Assembly (NCBI RefSeq): GCF_048771995.1
Contig: NC_133024.1
Location: 60,036,501-60,100,500, forward strand
DNA: 64,000 bases
Reading direction: 5' to 3'
From: Taeniopygia guttata
Lineage: Eukaryota > Chordata > Aves > Passeriformes > Estrildidae
The notes under the pieces were generated by a model, which was given only the letters and a program-made list of their open reading frames with translations, was not told the DNA's origin and did not search any database. Below are positions 13,401 through 26,480 of the stretch, one piece after another. Position 1 is the first letter of the stretch; each line of letters begins with the position of its first letter. The position numbers and the translations under genes were made by a program.

Positions 13401-15385
13401 GGAAATGCATGTTCATCTTCTAGTCATACAGAAGACCAATGATCTTTCAATTTCAGCGCTTGAAAAATGCCTGAATTACTCCCTGAAATATCCAGTGAGG
13501 GACACTGGAGATCTAAGAAAAAAAAAGATATTTGATAAATGCTTCCATGCTCATTACCCATAAAGGCAAAAATTGTTTGATCATCTCTACAAATCTCTGC
13601 CTGAGATGGACTGTTGTACTCTGCTCCTGTGCCTGCAGCTCAGCCCCACACTGTCTCTCTGCTGCAGCTGCCAGCACTGAGCAATCCTGCCTGTTTAACC
13701 CAGGCATGGAAGACTTTCTATATTTCTACTCTAGTTCACCTGTAGTGTGCTTGTTTTTCTGTGCCATGTCAGGCTTAGCCAATGATCCCCACATCAGGAG
13801 AAACCTCCCTTCAGTGGTGGGAAGTTTTCTGCCTGAGTATTGAGCAGAGCACTTTGAAATCTCTGGGATTTTAAGGCACCATCCAACTACAGTGTTATTT
13901 TCTAACTTGAATGCATGAAAGGAACTAAAATATCATCTCTCTCTGCACTGCAGATCTATTTAATATTCCTCCCTTATCTACAAGCAGAAGTTCTAGTGAC
14001 ATTAACTGGAGCTTTATATTCAAAATACAGTAAATAGCAAAGTCCTCAGTGCAAACAGAATAGGTAAACAAAGATGTATCAAACATGAGAGGAAAAACTT
14101 GGATGTTGGGCACCCAGTATCAGGGGTCACCACTGAAAAATTTGGATATGTTATTTCTATGCATTGTTTCTTTGCTGTGATTAGGGTTTTCAGTGCCATA
14201 TGGATAAATTTTTTTAAGTTAATTTGAATGTCTTGCTCATCCTGACATAACAGAGCATCATATAACGGCTTGTGAATAGACACATGAGCTTATCCTAATA
14301 GAAAGACCCCACAGATGAATGCATGCCTGACACTCAAAAGACCAGCATGTGTGATTTGACTGTGTGATTTAGCCCAAGGTCTAGTCAAATATGCACATAT
14401 GTGAGGAAGGATGTCAGGTCATGTTAGTGTGCATCATGCATCCCAGCACATAACCAGGATGACTGTTGTGGGTAAAAATAGGAGGAAAACATGAATCTGC
14501 TTGTGAGCAAGTGAATCAGGAGCTGTGAGGGGGGTGGGGAAAAAGCCAGTGTGTCATGTAGGGACTGCTTTGGAGACCTGTAGCTCCTCTGGAGGAGGGT
14601 TTTTGAGGCACTGTTGCCTTCCTGGAGACTGTGGAGCACAACTGATATGTTGAAACACACTCCTCTGCACAAAATGCAGATGGGCTGTGTGTGAGTCTTA
14701 GCAAAATACGATAAGAGGTGTTCTGGTAGGTTCATCAGCAGGAACACAAAAACCCCTCCCTTAAATGGCAATCCTGGCCTCCTCTCTCACCCCAAGCATG
14801 AAGGAGCATATGTGCTGGGTAAGGTGAGGAGGAATTATGTTTATTGTGGTAACAGATTTCCACAGATTCATTTGTTCTCCTTGTCCACCAACTCTCAGAC
14901 TTCACCCTTGAAATCCAGCAGACATCCCTGTCAGGCTACAAGATGGAGAACCACCACCTCATTGTACAGGTGCAGCTTGCACATACTGGAGCTATTTTTG
15001 AGATGTCATGCCCTTTCCTGGGATGGAGAAATCATGGTACTGCATCTCCAGCCATTTTCAATGCATGTTTCACTCTGATTAAATAGGCAATTTTTAGCTT
15101 CATCCTTTTGGCAAAGGACCTACACTGTGATTCCTGTGGGATGGCACCTGCAGAGCTAATCTTTTCTGACAAATGAGCAGTGCTGCAGTCACGGTGCGTT
15201 TTCTCCAAGAAATTTGCCTGGAAACCTTCCAGTATCTCTTAATCCTGCCTTCCATCCCAGCAGCCAGTACAGCCCTAATTTGATCAAGTTCTGCAACTAT
15301 GGGGGAACAATGACATGCTTGGGGTGCTTGTGTTTTTGTCCAGGAAATCCCATGATTGCTAACAAGTCCATCCTTCTTTATTTGG

Positions 15386-15412
15386 AAAAAAAAAAAAAAA
15401 AAAAAAAAAAAA
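15386..15412 (+). repeat. A27 homopolymer
   Basis: An uninterrupted run of 27 A. No polyadenylation signal or recognisable cDNA-like sequence precedes it, so a processed pseudogene is not supported. Confidence 0.9.
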
Positions 15413-18400
15413 GAGACGAGGGAAAGATAGACAACCTTTCTATTTCTCTGTTAGTTTCATAAGATTGCTCCCATGCCCCCAGGGTAAAGAAAGAACCTTT
15501 TTTTCTGGGATAAGAAGGTATGCAAGAGTGCTCTTTAGAGGGACATGAAGAGTCAGAGTTTCCCTAACCTGACCAGTCTGGTTCAGTCTGGGCTAGACAA
15601 ATGTTAGCTTTGAAATGGGTGGAAAGTTATGGAAACATCCCACTTTCTACAGGTAAAAAACTCCCATCAGCTTCAGATGGAGTTTTGCTTAAATGTAGCC
15701 ACCAGGATACGGCCCAAAGAAGAGGAAAGGAATGCAAAGGAATTGCATAGCAGTGGTAAGACCCAGAGTGGCTGTCTCTGTCCTGTGACAGACAGATGCA
15801 GCCTCTGCCCAGCAGGATGTGAGGATCCAGTTTGCTGACCCATGTGACAGATCGTGCTACAGCACCTGCTGTGATTATTGTGCTTCTGATGGGAATGTAA
15901 CAAAACTGGAAGAGCCAGATCAAAATCTGCCAGCACCAGGGAGCTATGAGCCTCTAGGAGCGTGCAGCACAGGAGAAGCAGCTCAGGAGGGAGTGTACAG
16001 CTGATGGAGGATAAGGGCAGGGGGAGCAGGGAGCCTTTATTTCAGTGACTACCCTAAGGGCAACCATGGCCTCTATGATGCTCACAGTGTCAGCTCTGAG
16101 CTGCACAAGCTCAGGACTGCTGCATGGAGATGTTTGCTGTGGCAAAGGACTGATGGGGTGTTCAAGACCCCGGCATCACCCCACTAAGTCAGTGCCCTGC
16201 CCCTGTGGCATGGTGCACGTCGGGAAGGCTGGCTCTGAAAAGTTTCTGAGGAGGACCATATCCCCCACCCCCTGCCACCAGAAGCCTGAACTCTCTGCAT
16301 ACGTACAAGCCACGCATCATTGCCTCAGTGAAGATCTCAGCTTTTCCTATAATTTAACAGTTATTTCTGTAAAAGGCACCTTTTCTGCCTGATCCAAGAC
16401 CACACAGTGACAGTGCTCACTGGAGGAGGAGAAAATGTTCAGATAGCTCTGGGGATTATTTAGTATCAAACACCTTTTTCTCCTTCTCAGGAAAGGCCCT
16501 TTCCACAGCTTTCCACCACCCTGCTCTCTTCCTTGGCTAGCTCTGGTGGGGGAGGAAGGGCTGTTCCCCAGGCTTTGCCTTGAAGAGGGAAAAGAGAAAC
16601 CCATTGGAAACCCAAAGAAATGTTCCTCCCTGACCTGTCATTTTTGGTCCTCACTACTCCTCCTTCATCACCTCATTTCTGAAGAAGGAAAGGAGCTGAA
16701 AACACCTCAGCTTGTGAGGAGGAGCAGCTGGCTGTGACACCGTGGTTGCTCTCTTCTCCTTTCACCTGTGGAGTAAAGAGTGCAAAGCCCCAAGAACTGT
16801 GGGTATGAGCTGGGTGGTGCAGGATTGACAGGATGTAGGGTTCTTGTTGGGGTAAAAATACTGTGGAGTTGCTGGGCGTGTGGGTGCCCCCGCTGGGGCT
16901 GGGGCTTGGGAAGGGTTTGTAGATCACAGCAGATCTTGAGACAAGTGTATCAGGTGACAGGAAAATCAGGCTCTTTTTGGGCTTTGTGAATTCCCTAATG
17001 GGCTCTTAAAATTAATTAGCAGGTGGAAGAGTGAACCAAAATAGGGACAGCAATATACCAAGCCCTTAATATATGTGCACACATGCATTTTTCCAAGCCA
17101 TTTTAGGAACAGCCTGGCAGTGCCTGGGTCTTCAAACCCATCTCATCTCTCCTCTCATTTCTCATTTTCAAGTGACCCTGAATAAATGTGTTGAACCTAA
17201 CCTAACAGGCCAAGACAAGACATTTACTTGCAATTTCATCAATACACTTCTCAAAATAGGCAATATAAAGGGGGGGTGGGAGGCATAATCTGGAAAGGGG
17301 ATAATAACAGACCCCCTTGAAAGATGAAAACCAGGTTGTGAGCGACTGTTGAAAACACAGGTGGTTCTCACTAGACATCAATAGGTGCTGAAGAGGCAGA
17401 ATCCAGCAAGATAAAAAACTGTGGAGGATGAAGTGATGTAGGAGTACAAGAAGGGTTAGGTGGGATAGATGGAAGCTATCAATAAATACTTGGACCTCTC
17501 TAGTGGGCAGCAGGTATAAGGAAGCTGTTTCAGGATGTAGTCCATGTTCTTTCCCTGGTCAATATTGTTCCCTATATGCAAGCAGGGAAAATGTGAAGCT
17601 CTGGCTACCCTGCTAGGCAGAGCTAAAGGCATGGTGAGAGACAGAGAGAGAATTGGGACAAAACAGATGGTAGCATATAAAATGATATCATCTGTGTCTT
17701 AGAAATGTCTTATTTTCTCCTTTGCTTATAGAGATGCCATTTCAAATACAGATATCTCTCCATAAAGATGTCAGGTTAGATGGCATTGATTTGTCCCCAG
17801 TGTGTCGCACGCTCCCAGGGGAAGAGGCCCTAGTTCTGCAACAAAGAGCCATCAAAAGCATCAGTCTTGCTTTTGGTGTAAACAGAGACTTCTGTCTGCT
17901 TCTGTGTCCCTGCCATCTCTCGACAGATGGTTTGTTTGCTTGTACATTCACTCCCAATCAATCCTCTTTCAGATGAAGTGTGTCAGGCTTTAATAGCCAA
18001 AGCCTATTTATGATATTTTTTAAGGTAGTGAAGCTACTTTTCTCTGAATTGAGTTAGAGAACAATCTTATGGGCAGTTTATCTGTCTGGCATATGCACCA
18101 GGCTAAGAAAGTGGAGAGCAAGTGCAATGAGGAGAATGGTCACTCAGGGTCCAAATCAGTGAAGGACCTGAAGTGCTCTGCCAGGTTTCAAAGAAATCAG
18201 CATCTCATTACATTTAATATTAGAGGGTAAAGAAGTAATGATGAGCAATGCAGGCTGTCAGAAAGGCAGCTTTCAGTGCTTCAGCTGGGCCATGACCTAC
18301 TGTAGCCAACAGAGCCCTCTGCCTACAATAATTTCAGATCTAGTTTGGTATGGTAGCATAAATTCACGGAGATCAGTGGAGCTCACTTAGTAGAAGTGAA

Positions 18401-18839
18401 GGGAGGCTTTTAAGTATCTGTATCTGGGTAGTCCGTTTCATAGAGGCATAATAATATCATGGCACATTCTCACTTTGTATGTGTTTGTCGAGCAGACAAT
18501 GGTACGTTACTATAGCAGCCTGCAAAATTTAGGTGTGAACCCTTGATTCAGCAGCTTCAGCTGTGGCTTAAATTGTTTCAACATGGGCTTATAATGATTT
18601 AATAAGCAGATCAGTACATCTCAGCTTGTTGAATTAACTTGTGGTTGGCTTAAAGAAGCAGGGCAAAGGGCAAGGAAAAGGCAAAATTTTCTGTCATACC
18701 ACAACATTCTTCAGTGAACCATTAATTTAAACCAGTATATAGATACTGTTTCTCAGTCCTGCTTCCATTTTTTATTCAAAAAGACATAATAAAAAAAGAT
18801 AATAAATTGAGGGTATTTTTTAATCAGATAATTGTTTTG

Positions 18840-18876
18840 ATTGAAAAAGGCTTCTAAGACCATTGAGTCCAACTAT
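18840..18876 (-). mobile_element. probable CR1 LINE 3' end remnant
   Basis: The string GACCATTGAGTCCAAC after an AAAAAGGCTTCTAA segment resembles the reverse complement of the CR1 3' terminal region. The terminal microsatellite is not preserved, so the call is tentative. Confidence 0.45.
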
Positions 18877-19384
18877 TTTGATCCAGTTACAGCTCAAGTA
18901 TCTCACTTCTGAGTCTTTATTGCTATGGAATATACATATTATATATAAACATACTACAACATATATACATATATGCAAAACACACAGCGCAAGAAGTGTC
19001 CTCTTTTCGCCAGTGCCAAGGAACTGCCAAAGGATCCACCTTTGATTTCCCAACTAATGATTGCCTACAGGGGACAACCTGCTGCTGGAGGCGATCTTGG
19101 TGCTTGGAGCTGAGAACATGCTGGAGCCTGGCAACAAATCTTCTGGAAGGAGACCCCCGAGGCTGAAGTGTAGCCATGACGCCAAGCATCACTGCTCATC
19201 CCTTCCAGCCCACTGTGCACTGGGGGAGCTCCTGCAGGGCTGCTCCTGCCACGGGCACAAGGCCCTGGGGGAAAGCTGGAGCTGTTGGCTGGCAGCAGCT
19301 CTCATGTGTACTTGTAAACCTACTGGAGTTCAGAAATGTTTCAATACAACAAAGCAACTGATTCTCTTTTGTACTTACTGCATT

Positions 19385-19416
19385 AAAAAAAAAAAAAAAC
19401 AAAACAAAAACAAAAC
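19385..19416 (+). repeat. A15 plus (AAAAC)n tract
   Basis: Fifteen A followed by AAAAC units. It follows a GC-richer 300-base block and an ATTAAA, so a retroposed sequence was considered, but the ATTAAA abuts the A run and no source gene is recognisable. Confidence 0.8.
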
Positions 19417-21793
19417 AGTGAAGGGTGAACAAATTTCATTTCAGAAAGGCTTTCATGGTCTGCCTTAGGTGTCCTTGCTGCAAGGGTGGTGATGCTTCCT
19501 CCTATGTGCTAGCAAATGTATGCAGGGCAGTGTTCAGGCAGAGGCAGTCTTTAGCCAAAACTCAGCCAGATGGAGCTATTCTAAAGAGGGTCATTTATGT
19601 TTGAAAATAAAAACTGGAAATTGCTTGGGAAATTGATGCCAAAGAGAAAACTAAGGATTAGATACACTTGAGTCATGGTCAGGAATACAAATAAATTACA
19701 AAGGGCTAAGATGAAATACACAAGTAATTTCCTTATGTCACAAGTGTACACTACAAACCAAGAAAATTCAGAGTAAAGAATAAACTTACTAGAAAACAAC
19801 CTAAACAAAATATGGTGCCATATGGAAACTTACAACAAAGGCACATAATTAATCTTACCTCTGTCCTTGTTATATTAATCTTACCTCCAAGTCCCTTGCC
19901 TTGGGACTTGTCACTCCCTGTGCTTATGAATTATAAATGCAGCAATGTTTGCTACAGATCAATGCCTTCAGTCCAAGAAATATCAAATTAGTTGTTAATC
20001 AAAACAGACTGTTCCTCTCCTTCATGTCCTGTATATAGATAATGCTAAGATACGGCAGTTTAACCACTCATTTGGAGATTTTAATGTGCTATAAAAATCC
20101 AGATTAAAAAAATTCTAAACTCTGAAGATAAAATGAATCTGTTAGAGGAGATACTACATATTCCAGCCAGCAATGCTGATCTCTCATGTGGCATTGACAC
20201 TTGTGTGGAAGTGCTAAGCCAGCAGCTGCCCTCTCACCCAGCCTGCTAACTCTTTGTTCTTCCCTAAAAAAAACAAAAAAAATTTGCTATCTTCTTGTCC
20301 AGTCCAAACACCCAGTCTGACTTTCTCACTTGAAAAACAAAAAGTGAAAAAAGCCCCAAACTATAAAATCCAATACATTTCACTGAATGGCTCACTGCAT
20401 GGCTGCACAGATAACTCTAGGGGGAAGGCAGAATAATCAGGATTTAGTAAGCTGTCACTGACACTGTATAGAGCTTCTTCTCAAGTCACTCTGTCACTGT
20501 AATGGCTCTTTTCAGCACTGCAGCTAAAATGAAACATTAGAGGCTTTTAAGGCTGGAAAGTTACCAGCACACCCCTGTCCTTCCGTGATGTTTGCTGTGA
20601 CTTGTAGTAAATACAGGAACAGATCATATCGTGCTATGTCTCCCTAAGGGTTGGTTTGATTCTCTTCCTCCTCATGAGCTATCAAATGAGCCTTGAGAAG
20701 CTGTAGATGAGAAATAGTTGCTGTAAAGCTGAGGATGGACAGGTCCTTTGTTCCCAAGAACACCTTATTTGCTTCTCAGTCCTGTTGCTCCTGCCTTGAG
20801 AGCTGTCCTGAGCCCCCTAATCCCCAGGGGATGAAATGTGCACCGTGGTTCACGCTCAGCTCTGCAGAGGGCAGAGCCTCCTGTTTTCCTTACAGCTGAC
20901 CTGCCTTACAGGACTCCAAAGGTAATAAAACACAAATCTGTTGCCACGTTTTGGAGACATGCAAAGCTGGCATAGGTACTGGTGTAAGAAAGAGAAGGAT
21001 TTTGAGAGCTGTATGAAACTGCAAAGTGTAGGAAGGCAGAAGGAGTTGAAGCAGCTTTGGTCCTTTCTGGCATTACTTGATTGATGTAGTGTGTGGCAAA
21101 TTCTCCACAGATGCATTGTGTTGTAATGGAATTTCACCAAAATTCTACTTCTTACCTAAGCCCTTTAGTTCTCTTTAAATTTATAACTTCCTTCCTTAAA
21201 GCTTGAATCTGATCCTGGTGCAGAGGTATTTTATGTACCGTGAATATTTGCTACACTTAAGATTTCAATGGTCCATGAACTACAGAGACCATTTTTTCTG
21301 GAATGCCTTTAGCTTATATTTTAAGCTAATATTTTTGTGCAATATGGACAAAATTGCATAAAACAAAAAGCAAGTTTATGGATGTCTAGGACCTTGAAAA
21401 ATTTGCTATTATGAAAATAACCCTTTTATGACCTTTTCCCATACTACTAGCTGCTATGCAAAAAAATAAAGTAATTAAATTCTTTATTCAGAAAGGTTAT
21501 TGAACCACAGTTGTCTTTTACATAGAGAGGAATATGGAAATTATATTCTAGGTCTCAAAGGTGGAAGCAATATTGTTGATTCTGGCCAACAGCAGCATGA
21601 ACATTATTGCTTCTGTCTATTTCTTGCTTGTGCTAGCCCAGAGCTGCACTGGAGGCAAACAAAAATAGGATATTTTTCTCAAAGCATCTGACATCTTTTA
21701 AATTAAGGAAATTTTTATCAGTAGCAATGTGTAAAGAAAACCCCAGTCAGTCACATCTTAAAATTTTGCAATAACAGCACTAATTAAACATAC

Positions 21794-21811
21794 ATATATA
21801 TATATATATAT
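21794..21811. repeat. (AT)n microsatellite
   Basis: Nine AT units in a row, with a preceding CATACATA. Self-complementary and likely length-variable. Confidence 0.9.
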
Positions 21812-23232
21812 CCAAGCATTCAAAAGATGATAGATGACTGCTTTTAAATTGACAAATTTTTCGTACAGTTTTAAAGTCCTAATGCATTCAACTATATCAA
21901 AGCATGAATGTAACCCAGATTTTGCAAGGTACTGAATGTTGGAACATCTTTTAAGGTGCCTTGTTGGAGACAAACAGGATGAGTCATTTTCGCTGAGGAA
22001 TTAAATGCTCTTGTTCCTATGTTAGTTAAAAAGTAACAAAAGATTATCAGTACCCAAGCTCACATTTCTATTGTTCTGAATCTATCTTATTCGTAACCTA
22101 CATTACTGTTAAAAGGCCCAGACAGTGGAATTATATATTATGGAAATAGAAGTGAAATAGAAGTGTTATGCATTGTTTCCATGTGTTTTGGCAGTAATGA
22201 CTCAGAACTAAACTGGTGTCTCTAAATGTCTCCCTCTTGTATGTTAGAAACTGTGCCCTGCAGTTCTGTTGTGTTAAAAGCCTGCCTCTCTGGCCTCTCT
22301 TTTCTGCAGAAGGTGTTCAGCTCATGGATGTCCACGCTGCTGGCACAGGTGGGATGTCACCTGCTTTGGGTGTTCTGAAGGTGGAAATGCAGTGAGAAAG
22401 GAGTTGTCATTGCAGGGAGGGATGTTGTGGACTCTCACATCTTTGTGTCACTGGGGTAGCCAGGTAGTGGATGCCACCCAGCACTTGATACTTGGGCTTA
22501 TCTTGCAGTCCAGGTAAGCAGCAGCTCTGCAGGGGTCTGATCTGTAGAGACATGGTCAGCAAAACTGAGTATCGCCACAGAATTATCCCCAGTTAATATT
22601 ATTTTTTTTTCAGACTAGACACTTGACCTTTGCTAATAGCTGCAGATTGAATGGTCTCCTAAAGTTTTACTTAAAAATAATTGCACTGGGACTAGATAAA
22701 GCACAAATCTACTATTGCACAGTCTACTTAAAGGTTCTTATTTTAAGAGCCAAAGTGCACTGGGAGTCTTAGTGCAACAGATTAGATCCTGAGTATTATT
22801 ACTGTATGATTTAGCTTTCATAATCTTGAAAGCTATGACCCACTTTCAGAGCCTATGCTGCATTCAGAGCCATAAGTGCTATGCAGATGAACCGAACTGA
22901 CCTTGAACAGAAGTGCTGAAGTGCCAAAAACAGCTGAGGTGCCTGCAATCACCTGGCTACAGCAGCAGCCATCATAGGCCAAATAATCTTAATCCTTGGG
23001 TGGGTCTGAACTGCAAATTTTCTTGCCATGCTCCTTTCTTTTCTTTTCCATGGAAAAAGATTTTGGTTTTTGACTAATCAACACTCTCATGAGAGGTTTC
23101 TTTCCAAATATTCCTGAAGCTGAACAGTCTCAAACATTGTCATTCAACGCGGAAATGCAGTGTCAGGATGCCACTTACTGCCTATTCTTTAAGGGATGCC
23201 TATGGTTGCTACAACCTTAGGGTAGGACATTC

Positions 23233-23286
23233 TAGACTTGGATTCTGCCACTAATTCTGTGTCTTTGGGCAAGTAATTTCAGGTCA
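23233..23286 (+). mobile_element. MIR SINE fragment
   Basis: The strings GGATTCTGCCACTAA and GTCTTTGGGCAAGTAATTTC match the conserved core of the MIR family, an ancient tRNA-derived SINE shared by amniotes. Only the core survives. The age of the family means this locus was already non-coding before birds diversified. Confidence 0.75.
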
Positions 23287-23874
23287 GAGGGAACAAAATA
23301 CAGAAATGATTGCCTAATTCCTGCTTAAGGCCTCCTACTGCAATATCTTTGTCTTGCTCTTCCAGATTCCTGTCTATTAAATGAGACTTTCCAACCTCAC
23401 TGTGTTGCTATCAAGAACTCATGTATGACGGTGCGAAACAAATGGCAAAAGGTAGCTGAATATCTAAGCTAGGTAAATATAGCAACCAAAATGAGGACAA
23501 GAGTAACCTAAGTCTGCACCACATGAGGTGAAGGCTGCACTTGGCCATGCCTGGTGCAATTCTCAGTTGGCTGAAGGATCCCAGCTCTGATGCACTTGAG
23601 CACACAAGAGAACTGTACCAGGGCACATCTGCTGTCTTAATGCTCTTATTTAGTGATTACTGGACCACAGAAAGGGAACTTTCCATCCCTTCTCTTCTCA
23701 CTGCTATCTGTCTGCCTGTGTAAATAACACAAATCTTAGGGTACAATGCAATGTCCCAAACTGGCAATTTCTTCTTCTTCTCTTGTCTCCTATTCTCTGT
23801 TTATCTGTCTGTTCATAACTTTAACATAGTATTCTCATTGTTATTTGTTTTCTTGTATGCAGTCAAAATAGATT

Positions 23875-23896
23875 CTTGGTTACTATAGTAACCAAG
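23875..23896. promoter_or_regulatory. perfect 22-bp palindrome with RFX X-box-like motif
   Basis: The half CTTGGTTACTA is followed directly by its exact reverse complement. The central 14 bases, GTTACTATAGTAAC (23879-23892), fit the relaxed X-box consensus GTHNYYATRRNAAC bound by RFX factors. Binding is inference. No ciliary gene or promoter is recognisable nearby; the only promoter seen is about 12 kb downstream. Confidence 0.45.
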
Positions 23897-25479
23897 GGGA
23901 GGGACACATTAACTCAGCTAATAGATATTGAGGCTTTACTTCCCTTAGTTTTCAAGTACATTTTTGCTCTTTCCCCTCAACTTCCCTCCCCTCTGCCCCT
24001 CAGTATTTTTTAACCAGTAGGTCCAATTTCATAATACACTATTTGTTATTATAAAGCTGCCTCCAAAATCTCAAGTTGTATCCATCTCAGCGGTTTGCAC
24101 TTTCTTGGTGGTATTAGCTCTCATTGATTCCCCAGAGGTTTCAGTCAAATGTTCCTGTAATTGAAGTGAAGAGAAGAACAGTATTTCAAATTCTTCACAT
24201 ACTTAATGAAGATTTTATAGGAAATCTAAAAATAAAAATATTTGTATTAATGGTGGCACCATCTATTGTTTGTCCAATGCTTTCCATTATGAGCTCCTGT
24301 TCCCTATGTTTTTAACTTTGCCAAATGGTAACAATAGGGAATAAAAGCTTCCCTGCTGGGCATCTGCTCATTTAGCTGAAATTTAAGTGCATACATAAAA
24401 CAGTTAAGTCCCTTCCAAGAATGTGGCTAGAAAATATGTGTTATTTTATGATGCTAATTTCTGTCTTTCATTTGGAAACTCCAGTTGGTCCCTATGCTTA
24501 TAGGAGGGACATGAAACTAACTGTAGATGAGTTTTGTATACTTAGTATCTCCAGAAAAATGAACCCAAATATGGCCAAGTTGCAGACTTTTTAGGGCAGA
24601 AAAAATGCAGCTAGCACGCTTGTAAATCTCTGCTGCAGCTGTGTGCTAAATACCTTGAAAAGTCTATCTGAGCTGGACACCATTCCTTCTGGAGTGTGTA
24701 ATTGCAGCTCTGGGCTGTCATGGCCTTGGGTTCTGTTTTTCCTGGCCTCCCAATGTCCCTCTTTTTCTGGCAGGTGGTAGTAAGGAGAGATAAGTTTGGT
24801 TTCGATATAGGAAAAATCAGAGCTAGAGTTTGGACATGTGAGCAATTTTGGACAAGGGTAGAGCAAAGGCAGAATGGGATGATGAGAGGAGATTTGGGCT
24901 GGGCGAGGAAATGTAGGAGGCTGGGACTGGGAATGAGAAGCCAGGAATGGGAAAAGATGAGTCTGGGTACGCTGGGAGCAAAAGAGGTCAAATTTGAGAA
25001 GAACTGGGAGGAAAACATGTGGCTGTTGCCCTGCAAAGCTGAGGGGAAATCCATGAGGGGGCCATAGACTTTGATTAATCCACAGACAGATTTGACCCTT
25101 GCCTGTTCTCTCAGGCTCAGGGCCACTGAGAAGACAATCACCTGCAAAGCACTCTGCTGTGTCCTACAGTCCTCTGGCACTTGCTGAGCCAGTCAGCTCC
25201 GGCCCTGGTGCTGACCATTCTGCTGAAAGCAAACTCAGGGGGCAGGGACTCGGGAGAATTTTCAGGTGTTTTAAAAAAAGGAAGAATAGGCAAAAAATTT
25301 CTATGCATTCCTACCTTCGCTCCATAGCATTATACTAGAAGAACATGCAGGTTTGGTGTAAAAAACTGATTTTCAAAAGGTAGGAACTCCTGGAATTCAT
25401 AGAATCTCTATGACTTTAATTTAGCTGCTGGGTCTGGATTTGCATTACAGTCTGTGTTCATAAAAAAGAATTAAAGGCT

Positions 25480-26480
25480 ACCATGGAAAGCTTTGGTTGC
25501 CTTAGGGTCACTGACCATGATCTGATTATGTTTAATATGGGCAAGAGCTGCACACAGGCTACCAGTTGTGTATGTGTACTGGTTATCCTGAAAATTAAAT
25601 TATTGACACAGGACAAATTAAGAGAAAAGTGTATGGGAAATGAAATAGAAATAGAAAAATAAAAATAAAAATGGAAATTTATTTTGGAGGCATTTATTCA
25701 GATAGAAAAGTGTCACATTTTCCCCTTTGTCAATGAAGGACTAAACATCAGTTATGATTAGTGGCACAAGGAAATCAGCTGTTGAAAAGACAGCTTCTAT
25801 AATGAAAAAAAGAGAAATCCATAAAAGTAAGAAATTATCATGTACTGAAAATAAGTAAATAAAAATCTTCAAATGACATCCAAGGATAATATGAAATAAT
25901 TCAAATACTAGGAACAATGATAATGGTTTAGGCCCATCACTAGAAAAAGCAGAAAAAAACAGTATCAGTGATACAGAACAGGCAGAAGTATTTCAGAAAA
26001 TTATTTTTTCAGAATACAGCAGGGTGTGCTTGTATTCTGGCAGAATCATATATGACTTTCAAAATATCAGCAGTTACAGATGTTCAGAAAACACCTTGTA
26101 ATCAGAAAATTCCAGAAGACTGGGACAATACCAAGTCTATGCCAGAATTCAGAGGTTGTGACAGGCCACTAATTACAAGCTTGTTGGCTTGTTGCCTACA
26201 GTTGTAGGCAAAATGACAGAAAAATGACATGGGGCTTCAAAGGAACTGACATATACAAATATAATTATTGCCATCAATGTGGTTTAGTGAAAATGAGTAA
26301 TTGTAAAGCAAGCCTGATTTAAGACTTGAGGAATTTATAGTTAGCTGATAAAAATACTGCAATATATTTAGATTTATTAAGGCTTTTGACTTAATACTGG
26401 GTGGTGCTCTGTTAAAAACATGAATGCTGGCCAATTTTCAGAGGTTTTATTTGCAGATATGCTGCAAATATGAGGCGCAC
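25480..26480 (+). mobile_element. degraded CR1/L3-type LINE (ORF2 remnant)
   Basis: Several ORF2 landmarks appear in the right order on the + strand, in shifting frames. Near 25505-25540 the translation reads VTDHDLIMFN, like the SDH motif at the end of the AP-type endonuclease. At about 25930-26013 a linker reads GPSLEKAEKNSISDTEQAEVF, followed at 26109-26123 by IPEDW and then a decayed equivalent of the RPxSLTS segment. At 26379-26390 KAFD matches reverse-transcriptase motif A with its catalytic Asp. LFAD at about 26448-26460 might be a motif C remnant after an internal deletion, which is uncertain. Stops and frameshifts make it a dead fossil, belonging to an old CR1-clade family rather than a young avian CR1. 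Boundaries are approximate. Confidence 0.8.

Larger units (their letters stand above)
8828..25479. other. intergenic, no gene recognised
   Basis: No open frame here matches a family I know. A somewhat GC- and CpG-richer block at about 12.12-12.80 kb has overlapping open frames of 111-146 codons on both strands, but they have no recognisable domain. A purine-rich block at 24.7-25.07 kb leaves a 189-codon frame open on the minus strand. Both are discussed as findings. The rest is ordinary AT-rich DNA with the repeats listed separately. Confidence 0.65.

Noticed and set aside
19061..19416. Processed pseudogene ending in an A-tract
   Set aside because: The GC-richer block before the A-tract has no recognisable parent gene. 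The ATTAAA abuts the A run rather than lying 10-30 bases upstream.
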